Source of the DNA: an uncultured Eggerthellaceae bacterium
Lineage (GTDB): Bacteria > Actinomycetota > Coriobacteriia > Coriobacteriales > Eggerthellaceae
Direction of reading: 5' to 3'
Assembly: GCA_910588095.1 (NCBI GenBank)
Contig: CAJUQH010000002.1
Location: forward strand, 181,813-245,812
Length of the DNA stretch: 64,000 nucleotides
Made by a program: the position numbers and the translations under genes. Below, one piece after another: positions 26,122 through 33,185 of the stretch. Below the pieces are notes generated by a model, which was given only the letters and a program-made list of their open reading frames with translations, did no database searches and was not told the origin of the DNA. Each line of letters opens with the position of its first letter. Position 1 is the first letter of the stretch.

Positions 26122-27216
26122 ATGGCTGAGAACCTGACCCCTTACGAGCAGACCTACGGCGCGGCGCTGGGCAAGCAGCCCGCGCCTGCAGCGCCCGAGC
26201 CTGCCCCCGCACCGACAGCGGCGCCAGAGCCCGAACCGGCTCCGTCGCCAGCCCCGACAACGCCGGAAGAGCCCGCCGAGGCGGCTCTCGCCAACAGCCA
26301 GGCGGCTCCTCCGCCGCCCCCGCCTGACGGCAGCCGGCCGGTCGCACCCGCTTCCCCGGCCGCCCCTGCGGCCCCCGCCCCGAAGCGCAAGGCGTGGCCT
26401 TGGGTGGTGTTCGGCTGCGTGCTGGCCTTCCTGCTGCTGATGGGCGGCTGCACCTCGTGCGCGATCCTCACCATAGCCGCGCTGGACGACTACCCCGACC
26501 GCCACATGTACGACCCCATCGACGAGCCCTTCGGCGGCTACGCCGACGACGATGCCTTCACCTACGACGGCATCGACCCGCTCTACGACGGCTCGATGCT
26601 CACCTACGACGAGATCATGGAATACCTCGAGGTGTCCCCCGGCACCGTGCAGGACGGCAAATGCTCCGAGGGCCTGTACGCCATCGGCCAAGGCCCCAAG
26701 GGAGCCATGAGCATCGCGCCGGGCCTCTACTACCTCGAAGGCAGCCAGGCCGCTGTGGGCGAGTACCTGATATTCGAGCCCGTCGCGCACCCAGCCGAGG
26801 GCGACCTCTACCGCCTGGCCGATTCCATCGTCTACATGGGCAACTACTTCACCGACCTTAAGGATGGCGAGCTGATGGCGTTCATGCCCGCTAAGGGCAG
26901 CGAGACCATGGCCGTTGCCACCGACGAGCCGCTGGACGCGAAGGAACCCTACCACAGCGGCTGCTACCGCGTGGGCATCGACATACCGGCAGGCACCTAC
27001 GTGGTCACGCTGGACGCCAAGGCCGCCGAAGCCCTCGACGACACGGGTGCGCTCCCCGCCGGCATCGTCATGAACGACCTCGACTTCGACCGCAGCTACG
27101 GCTCTGACTCCATCGCCGAGGAAGCAGAGCTCATCGCGGGCGGCAAGCAGACCCTCACCGTGAAGGATGGCCAGTACCTCGAGCTCATAGGCGCTCAGGC
27201 CACGCTGCAGAAGTAG
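26122..27216 (+). CDS. Membrane-anchored extracellular protein with Pro/Ala-rich cytoplasmic tail
   Basis: A 364-residue protein. Residues 10-90 are Pro/Ala/Glu-rich, one membrane helix lies at about 92-118 (AWPWVVFGCVLAFLLLMGG), and the rest faces outward and is acidic. The outer part contains two copies of a short beta motif: MSIAPGLYYLEGS near 193 and VGIDIPAGTYVVTLD near 289; the second resembles the small domain seen in many Gram-positive lipoproteins with IPAGxYxVT motifs. Function is unknown. It follows gltX by 43 bases with GAGGAAGAAGG as ribosome binding site, and ends at a strong terminator. Confidence 0.8.
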   Translation: MAENLTPYEQTYGAALGKQPAPAAPEPAPAPTAAPEPEPAPSPAPTTPEEPAEAALANSQAAPPPPPPDGSRPVAPASPAAPAAPAPKRKAWPWVVFGCVLAFLLLMGGCTSCAILTIAALDDYPDRHMYDPIDEPFGGYADDDAFTYDGIDPLYDGSMLTYDEIMEYLEVSPGTVQDGKCSEGLYAIGQGPKGAMSIAPGLYYLEGSQAAVGEYLIFEPVAHPAEGDLYRLADSIVYMGNYFTDLKDGELMAFMPAKGSETMAVATDEPLDAKEPYHSGCYRVGIDIPAGTYVVTLDAKAAEALDDTGALPAGIVMNDLDFDRSYGSDSIAEEAELIAGGKQTLTVKDGQYLELIGAQATLQK

Positions 27217-27240
27217 CGCACGGAAGCGCCGCATCCTGAA

Positions 27241-27282
27241 AGCAAGAGGGGCTGCACCAGGCAGCCCCTCTTGCTGTTCCCT
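27241..27282. terminator. Terminator after the membrane protein, also facing mfd
   Basis: A perfect 15-bp stem (27241-27255 with 27261-27275; AGCAAGAGGGGCTGC and complement) with a five-base loop is followed by GTTCCCTT. It ends the DUF1461-gltX-membrane protein operon and may also stop mfd transcripts from the other side. Confidence 0.8.
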
Positions 27283-27343
27283 TGAAGATCGCAACCCCGC
27301 AGGGCAACCGCCCTGCGGCCAATAGCCCCTGGCAGCACCGCCG

Positions 27344-30300
27344 CTACGCCGCAGGCGCGCCTGCGCCTTCCACGGCGCCTTCCAGGAACTCCAGCACCGG
27401 CACGAACACGCTTGCGCCCTCCTCCAGCTTGAAGTGGCGCATCGGCAGCGTGAGGCGACGCCGGTCGGCCTGGTAGCGCCCCGCCGAGCGCCGCAGGTCC
27501 TTCAGCACCCCTCCGCGCAGCCGCACCGGCTCGACGATGAGCTTGCCGCCCGCGATGGCCACCGACTTGATGCCATGCTCGTGGGCGAAGGCGCGCACCG
27601 CGGTCTTGTCCAGCAGGTTGCGCGCCGCATCGGGCATGTCGGGGTGCGCCTCGGCCAGGGCCTCGCCGATGGCCCGCACGTCGGCCACCGTGGGCGCGCT
27701 GGCGATGCGCCGGTACCACAGCACGCGCTCGTCGCCGAGCGGCAGGTACTCCTCGGGCAGGTAGGCGTGGCCCGGCAGGTTCACGTTGATGTCCGACAGG
27801 CTCGGCGGCAGCTCGTCGCCGGGCGCCTCGGCCCCTTCGCGAGTGGCGGTAACCGCGTCGGCCAGCATCTGCGCGAACAGGTCGAAGCCCACCGCGCTCA
27901 TGTTGCCGTGCTGCTCGGCCCCCATCAGGCTGCCCGCGCCGCGTATCTCCAGGTCGCGCATGGCTATGCGCATGCCGCTGCCTAGATCCTGCAGCTCGTC
28001 GAGGGCCGTCAGGCGCGCTTGGGCCTCCTCGGTCAGCGGCACTTCCTCGGGGAACATGAAGTACGCGAAGGCCTGGGTCGAGCTGCGGCCCACGCGGCCC
28101 TTGAGCTGGTACATCTGGGCCAGGCCCAGCCGCTGGGCATCCTCGATGATGAGCGTGTTGGTGTGCGGGTTGTCTATGCCGCTCTCGATGATGGTCGTAG
28201 CCACCAGCACGTCCAGTTGGCCGGCCACGAAGTCCTCCATCACCCGTTCGAGCTCTTCCTTGCTCATCTTGCCGTGGGCCACCCCCACGCGCGCCTCGGG
28301 CGCCGCAGCGGTCACGCGGCTCACCGCGTCGTCCATGTCGCGCACGCGGTTGCTCACGTAGTACACCTGGCCGCTACGGCCCAGCTCATAGCGGATGGCG
28401 GCCGACACGGTGTCGGGGTCCCACTCTCCCACGTGCACCTTCACGGGCAGGCGGTCGTCGGGCGGCGTGAGTATCAGGCTCATGTCGCGCACGCCCGACA
28501 GCGACATCTGCATGGTGCGCGGGATGGGCGTGGCCGAGAGCGTGAGCACGTCGATGGACTCGCGCAGGTTCTTGAACTGCTCCTTGTGCGCCACGCCGAA
28601 GCGCTGCTCCTCGTCGATGATGACGAGTCCCAGGTCATGCGGGTTCACATCGCGCGAGAGCAGGCGGTGGGTGCCTATGAGCACCGGCACGCTGCCGTCG
28701 GCGAACCCAGCCAGGGCCGCCTCTTGCTGCGCCAGCGTGCGGAAGCGGCTGAGCACCTCCACCCCCACGCCGAAGGGCTCGAAGCGCTCCTTGAAGCTCG
28801 TGTAGTGCTGCTGCGCCAAGATGGTGGTCGGGCATAGCACCATCACCTGCTTCTTGTCCTGCACCGCCTTGAACGCCGCGCGCATGGCCACCTCGGTCTT
28901 GCCGAAGCCCACGTCGCCGCATATGAGCCGATCCATGGGCCGCTGCGACTGCATGTCGGCCTTCACGTCGGCGATGGCGGCCAGCTGGTCGGGCGTCTCC
29001 TGGTAGGGGAACGCTGATTCCATCTCGTGCTGCCAGGGAGTGTCGGCGCTGAAGGCGAACCCCTGGGTGGCCGCCCGGCGCGCGTACACATCCACCAGGT
29101 CGAAGGCCAGCTTGCGCGTCGCCTTCCGCGCGCGGGCCATGGCGCGGCTCCAATCGGCGGTGTGCAGCCGCGTCAGCCGCGGGCTGGCCCCTTCGGGCCC
29201 CACGTAGCGGGTCACGCGGTCCAGCTGCTCCACCGGCACGAACAGCTTGTCGCCTTCCGCGTACTCCAGAAGCAGGTAGTCGCGCTCCACCTCGTCTATC
29301 TCGCGGCGCACCAGGTCCTTGAACAGGGCGATGCCATGCACCGCATGCACCACGTAGTCGCCCGGCTTGAACGGGAACGTCACCTCGGTTATGTCCACGC
29401 GCTTGTGGGCGCGGGCCGCCTGTTGGCTGCCCATGGTGTCAGAAAGGGCGATGACCGCCAGCTTGGCCTTGGGTATTATCATGCCCAACGGCACCTCGGT
29501 GTCCACCAGGGTCACCGTGCCACGCTTGAGGGCGTCCTCGGGGGCCGAGAGCCCCGTCTGCGAGACGTCGATGATGGAAAGACCATGGTCCACCAGCTCG
29601 AGCTTCATCTCCTCGCGGGCACGGAAGTCGGGCACGCTGAACACCACGGTCGAACCGCCATCGACCAGGTTGCGCATCTTGCCGAACAGGCGCTCGGGCG
29701 CGCCTGCAACGTCGGTGCGCTTCACTGGCAGCTCGTCATCCACCGCGCCGCCCACCCGCATGATGGACACGTAGGTGGCACGCACCTTGCCGCCGAAGTC
29801 GAGGGCCGCCGGGTCGGCGTAGAGCCCCGCCGTGGCCATGGACGCGCTCTTGGCACGGCCGGCTATGTCGTCGGCGGCGTGCACCGCGTCGTCGAACAGG
29901 CTGCGCGGCTCCACCAGCGACACCAGCGCGCCGTCGCCCACGTAATCGCCCAAGGTCACCGTGCGCTTGTGCAGGTACGGCAGCAGCGCGTCGGCCCCGT
30001 CGAAGCGCAGGCCGCCCTCCAACTTCTCCAGCAGGCTGCGCAGCACCGGGTTCGTCAGGGCCGGCGCCGCGAGCGCCTTGCGCGCACGGGCCAGCGCGTC
30101 GGGCGCGCAAGAGTATTCCGTCACGGGGAAGACGTCCACCGCATCCAGCGCCGAGATGGTCTGGCCCGTGGTGGGCACGATGCGGCGCACCTCCTCCAGC
30201 TCGTCGCCGAAGAAGTCCAGGCGCACCGGGTAAACCAGGTTGCCGGGGAACACGTCGATGGTACCGCCGCGCACGGCGAAGGTGCCGGGGCCGTCCAGCT

Positions 30301-30841
30301 CCCCGGCGTTCACGTAGCCGCGGGCCTCCAGCGCCCGGGGCAGCGCGGCCATCTCCTCCAGCAGCACGCCGTCGCCGTTGAAGTTGCCCATGGCGCCCAG
30401 CTCGCGGCCAGCTTGCAGCGCGAGCGGCGCGGCCGCCAGCGCGCTTGCCGGGGGCAGGCAGCGCAGCAGCGCGCGGGCGCTGGCCACCACCACCGCCTTG
30501 CGGCCCGACTGCAGCGCCCATGCCGCCTCCATGCGGCGCGCCACCGTGCGCGCGTCGGGCGTGCGCGGGTTGAAGGGGTAGTCGGTGCGCTCAGGGAAGC
30601 GCAGCACCTGGTCGTCGCCCAGGTATGCCGCCACGCTGCGCGCGAAGGCCACCGCCGCGTCCTCGCCCGCCACCACCACCAGCGTGGGCTGAGGGCAGTG
30701 GGCGAAGCGGGCCGCCACCAAGAACGGCCGGGCCGAGGCCGCCACGCCCAGCGCGGCGTCCTCGCCAGCGTCGAGCTTGCCCCAGAAGCCCTCCAGGCAG
30801 CCCGACCGTTCCAGCACGCGCGTCAATCCGTCTATCAGCAT
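27344..30841 (-). CDS. mfd: Transcription-repair coupling factor Mfd
   Basis: DNA translocase of 1,165 residues that removes RNA polymerase stalled at lesions and recruits UvrA. The N-terminal UvrB-like region includes RFPERTDYPFNPRTPDARTVARRMEA, followed by the RNA polymerase-interacting CarD-like domain (FKPGDYVVHAVHGIALFKDL near 490), the helicase Walker A GDVGFGKTEVAMRAAFKAV and the DEEQ box (IDEEQRFGVAHKE), motif VI region, and a C-terminal TRCF domain (INVNLPGHAYLPEEYLP). It is about the family's normal length. It appears to be a single-gene unit divergent from the exporter at 30916. Confidence 0.98.
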   Translation of the reverse strand: MLIDGLTRVLERSGCLEGFWGKLDAGEDAALGVAASARPFLVAARFAHCPQPTLVVVAGEDAAVAFARSVAAYLGDDQVLRFPERTDYPFNPRTPDARTVARRMEAAWALQSGRKAVVVASARALLRCLPPASALAAAPLALQAGRELGAMGNFNGDGVLLEEMAALPRALEARGYVNAGELDGPGTFAVRGGTIDVFPGNLVYPVRLDFFGDELEEVRRIVPTTGQTISALDAVDVFPVTEYSCAPDALARARKALAAPALTNPVLRSLLEKLEGGLRFDGADALLPYLHKRTVTLGDYVGDGALVSLVEPRSLFDDAVHAADDIAGRAKSASMATAGLYADPAALDFGGKVRATYVSIMRVGGAVDDELPVKRTDVAGAPERLFGKMRNLVDGGSTVVFSVPDFRAREEMKLELVDHGLSIIDVSQTGLSAPEDALKRGTVTLVDTEVPLGMIIPKAKLAVIALSDTMGSQQAARAHKRVDITEVTFPFKPGDYVVHAVHGIALFKDLVRREIDEVERDYLLLEYAEGDKLFVPVEQLDRVTRYVGPEGASPRLTRLHTADWSRAMARARKATRKLAFDLVDVYARRAATQGFAFSADTPWQHEMESAFPYQETPDQLAAIADVKADMQSQRPMDRLICGDVGFGKTEVAMRAAFKAVQDKKQVMVLCPTTILAQQHYTSFKERFEPFGVGVEVLSRFRTLAQQEAALAGFADGSVPVLIGTHRLLSRDVNPHDLGLVIIDEEQRFGVAHKEQFKNLRESIDVLTLSATPIPRTMQMSLSGVRDMSLILTPPDDRLPVKVHVGEWDPDTVSAAIRYELGRSGQVYYVSNRVRDMDDAVSRVTAAAPEARVGVAHGKMSKEELERVMEDFVAGQLDVLVATTIIESGIDNPHTNTLIIEDAQRLGLAQMYQLKGRVGRSSTQAFAYFMFPEEVPLTEEAQARLTALDELQDLGSGMRIAMRDLEIRGAGSLMGAEQHGNMSAVGFDLFAQMLADAVTATREGAEAPGDELPPSLSDINVNLPGHAYLPEEYLPLGDERVLWYRRIASAPTVADVRAIGEALAEAHPDMPDAARNLLDKTAVRAFAHEHGIKSVAIAGGKLIVEPVRLRGGVLKDLRRSAGRYQADRRRLTLPMRHFKLEEGASVFVPVLEFLEGAVEGAGAPAA

Positions 30842-30903
30842 AGGCCCTTGTCAACTCCGTATCATCCAGGCCCCTTCCCGGGGGCGCTTCCCTATTCTAT
30901 CGT

Positions 30904-30909
30904 TATAAT
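30904..30909 (+). promoter_or_regulatory. Candidate -10 box, leaderless start of the ThrE-type exporter
   Basis: A consensus TATAAT ends seven bases before the ATG at 30916. No Shine-Dalgarno sequence precedes any of the nearby start codons (GTG 30910, ATG 30916, ATG 30928). No clear -35 box is visible. Confidence 0.5.
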
Positions 30910-30915
30910 GTGCCC

Positions 30916-32244
30916 ATGCTCGTAGCCATGAAGAAACATGCCATCCCCGAAGGCATCGCACCTGCCCAGATAAGCGGCCAAGTGCTGCCGTGCCTGCTCG
31001 ACATCGGCGAGGCCATGATCGTCGCCGGCGGCGACGTGAACATGGTCGAGCGGCTGCTGCGCCACGTGGGCTACGCCTATGGCGCCGCCAAGATGAACGT
31101 GCTGGTCATAACCGCGTCGGTCATCATCACCATGACCATGCCCGATGGGCTCGAGCACACCCAGACCCGCCGCATCGAGAGCGCGGTCGAGACCGACTTC
31201 GCCAAGCTGGAGAAGCTGTCGCGCCTGTGCCGCACGTGCATCAAGGCGCCGCTGCTGCCCAACGTGCTGAAGGACCGCTTCGAGGCCATCAAGGCCGAGG
31301 CGGCCCCACGGGCGGCCCTGTACCTGGGCGGCGTGCTGTCGGCAGCCAGCTTCGCGGTGTTCTTCGGCGGGAGCCTGGTCGACGGCGCGGTGTCGGCGGT
31401 GTTCGCGCTGCTCGTGTGCTTCCTGCTCGACCGCCTGCGGCCCCTCACCCCCAACACCATCGTGTTCAACTTCATCGCGTCGCTGGCATCGGGCCTGGGC
31501 ATCGGGGTGGCCACGCACCTGGTGCCCGGCATGGCGCCCAGCATGGTCACCATCGGCGTCATCATGCTGCTCATACCCGGCGTCGCCATGACCAACGCCA
31601 TCCGCGACATGATAGCCGGCGACACCATATCGGGCGTCATGCGCCTGGTAGAGAGCCTGCTGTGGGCCACATCGCTGGCCCTGGGCTTCATGGTGGCCAT
31701 GTGGCTGTTCGGCATCGGCGAGCCGGGCGTCAACTCAAACGGCACCCCGCTCGTGCAGATAGCCACCGCGCTGCCCGCGTCGCTGGGCTTCGCGCTGTTC
31801 TTCAACGTGCGCAAGTCGCTGCTGGCCGTGGCCACGTTGGGCGGCGTGCTCACCGAAGGGCTCTACCTGGCGCTCTACATCAGCAACACCTGGGAGGGCG
31901 TGTTCATTCCCACCCTCATAGCCGCTGGGTTCGCCGCCGTCTACGCCGAGGCGCTGTCGCACCGCCTGAACGTGCCCACCTCGGTGCTGTTCATCATCGC
32001 GGTCATACCGCTCATACCCGGCCGCGGCCTCTACTACACCATGCAGAGCGCCGTGCTGCAGAGCTGGACCGCCTGCGGCGAGTTCGCGCTGCTCACAGCT
32101 CAGTTCGCCTCGGGCATAGCCATCGGCATCGTCATCGTGTGGGCCATCGTGCAAACCTGGCAGAACATCCAAGGCTATCGGCAGCGCAAAAGCGCCCCCG
32201 AGGATGCTCCCTCGGAGGCGCTTCAGTCAGACGAGCTGGCTTGA
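30916..32244 (+). CDS. Threonine/serine exporter family protein (ThrE-like)
   Basis: A membrane protein of about 442 residues joining the two domains that are separate in some bacteria (COG2966 and COG3610). The N-terminal soluble part has LPCLLDIGEAMIVAGGDVNMVE, the family's GxxxxRVE-like helix; then come about ten membrane helices, with IVFNFIASLASGLGIG and PSMVTIGVIMLLIPGVAMTNAIRDMIAGD typical of ThrE. It probably exports threonine, serine or a related small molecule. The ATG at 30916 was preferred because TATAAT ends seven bases before it, which implies a leaderless transcript; GTG 30910 would add two residues. The last ~20 codons overlap a terminator hairpin for rpmF. Confidence 0.88.
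   Translation: MLVAMKKHAIPEGIAPAQISGQVLPCLLDIGEAMIVAGGDVNMVERLLRHVGYAYGAAKMNVLVITASVIITMTMPDGLEHTQTRRIESAVETDFAKLEKLSRLCRTCIKAPLLPNVLKDRFEAIKAEAAPRAALYLGGVLSAASFAVFFGGSLVDGAVSAVFALLVCFLLDRLRPLTPNTIVFNFIASLASGLGIGVATHLVPGMAPSMVTIGVIMLLIPGVAMTNAIRDMIAGDTISGVMRLVESLLWATSLALGFMVAMWLFGIGEPGVNSNGTPLVQIATALPASLGFALFFNVRKSLLAVATLGGVLTEGLYLALYISNTWEGVFIPTLIAAGFAAVYAEALSHRLNVPTSVLFIIAVIPLIPGRGLYYTMQSAVLQSWTACGEFALLTAQFASGIAIGIVIVWAIVQTWQNIQGYRQRKSAPEDAPSEALQSDELA
32190..32223 (-). terminator. Terminator of rpmF inside the 3' end of the exporter gene
   Basis: AAGCGCC/GGCGCTT and CCGAGG/CCTCGG form a 13-bp hairpin with one mismatch at 32190-32223. On the minus strand it is followed by TTTTGCGC, which fits a terminator for rpmF, whose stop codon is 26 bases away. 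The hairpin is part of the coding sequence of the convergent exporter gene. Confidence 0.6.
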
Positions 32245-32248
32245 AGGG

Positions 32249-32428
32249 CTACTCGGTCTCGATGACCTCGCGATCCTTGTAGAAGCCGCAATTGCCGCAC
32301 ACGCGGTGCGGAAGCTTCACCTCGCCGCACTGCGGGCAAACAGAGCGGGCGGGAGCGGCGATCTTGTCGTTGGCGCTGCGGCGGGCATGGGTGCGGGCGC
32401 GGCCCATCTTCCTCTTAGGTACTGCCAT
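32249..32428 (-). CDS. rpmF: 50S ribosomal protein L32
   Basis: A 59-residue zinc-ribbon ribosomal protein. It starts MAVPKRKMGRARTHARRSAN, the L32 signature, and carries the zinc pairs CPQC and CGNC in RSVCPQCGE and HRVCGNCGFYKDREV. It is too short for most gene finders but is complete. In many bacteria rpmF follows a yceD-like gene; none is seen upstream here, where a 757-base non-coding region begins. Confidence 0.97.
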   Translation of the reverse strand: MAVPKRKMGRARTHARRSANDKIAAPARSVCPQCGEVKLPHRVCGNCGFYKDREVIETE

Positions 32429-32884
32429 GGTTCTCTCCTATCATAGAGGTGCGCCCTCGTGCCGAAGCGCACACCATTCACTAAACACGCAAAGATGAAT
32501 ATTACCAAAGGCCGCAGGGCTTCGCAAGACCTTGCCGCCCTATGACCGCGCTGTTTTCCGTGGACGCCACGGCGCAGCTGCCCGCGAAGGTCATCGGATG
32601 GCATTCTTCCGCTCAGGCAACCTTGCGGTAGGTAGCTTGGGCGCTCATGCGCCAGAATATCCCTTTCTCAATGAAGGCTCTATCTGGGGAAACCAGAAAA
32701 ACGAATGTTTAGGCACCATAAAAACGAATTGAGGACGGATAAAGGACTACAAGGCTCTGAACTGGTGTTATCACTTTTCCAAAGGAAAACTGGGGTTATT
32801 TTGCACCTTTTCCAAAGGATTTCGGAGGGATTCTTGCACCTTTTTCCAACGCCCGCGGATTCAATAACGCAAGCAACTCATGTC
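32429..32884. other. AT-richer intergenic region with three 33-base-spaced repeats
   Basis: No convincing gene lies here. Three copies of a CTTTTCC(AAAGGA) motif occur at about 32774, 32807 and 32840, spaced exactly 33 bases, the last two preceded by TTGCAC. The first contains the palindrome TTTTCCAAAGGAAAA. A small frame at 32705-32944 reads through them and gives an 11-residue LHLFQR-type repeat, but it lacks a good ribosome binding site and ends inside the downstream leader RNA. The base composition is clearly lower in GC than the flanking genes, which suggests acquired or decayed DNA. Confidence 0.5.
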
Positions 32885-32914
32885 TTGCATGAGGCTATGG
32901 CGAATTGGTACACT
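32885..32914 (+). promoter_or_regulatory. Extended -10 promoter of the second leader/surface-protein gene
   Basis: TTGCAT (32885-32890), an 18-base spacer and TACACT (32909-32914) with TG at 32906-32907 (TGGTACACT). The distance from TACACT to the first RNA stem is eight bases, identical to the copy at 17673. This conservation in otherwise different flanking DNA supports both promoters. Confidence 0.75.
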
Positions 32915-32921
32915 CACGCTA

Positions 32922-33114
32922 GCCAAACTGTAGTTCCCCGTTAAGGGCGAATTGCAAAGAATTGAATAGGGAATCTCATGAAGTCTCATTCTGGGAACAC
33001 GAGATAAAGAGGGCATCTGCCTTTCAAGATTCGTGTTCTTGGATAAAACCTAGAATTCTTTGCAATCTTACAGTTTGGCGACTGCGGTGGATGCCCTCCT
33101 TACCCACCAGTCGC
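32922..33114 (+). promoter_or_regulatory. Structured leader RNA, copy B (candidate cis-regulatory RNA)
   Basis: Same folding as copy A at 17686: closing stem GCCAAACTGTA (32922-32932) with TACAGTTTGGC (33069-33079); small hairpin CCC/GGG; central stem TTGCAAAGAATT (32952-32963) with AATTCTTTGCAA (33054-33065); inner hairpin GAACACGA (32995-33002) with TCGTGTTC (33031-33038); final hairpin GCGACTG (33078-33084) with CAGTCGC (33108-33114). The loop GAGGGCATC is again complementary to GATGCCCTC in the final hairpin. Relative to copy A the closing stem and the inner stem have changed on both strands while keeping pairing. The most invariant unpaired segment lies around the inner loop (AAGAGGGCATCTGCCT). 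Confidence 0.75.
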
Positions 33115-33185
33115 TATGACGCTCAAGCGCAAGGGCTTCCTCCGCAGTGTGATGTTGCACACGCAGTCGGAAGGAGCCGGTCGCC

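Noticed and set aside
32705..32944. Small gene of 79 codons with LHLFQR repeats
   Set aside because: No good ribosome binding site, ends inside the structured leader RNA and overlaps its promoter. Kept only as a repeat observation.
17650..33114. Pair of inverted or mobile element ends bounding 17650-33114
   Set aside because: The two leader elements are in the same direction, and the DNA between them holds essential genes (gltX, mfd, rpmF); no transposase or integrase is present.
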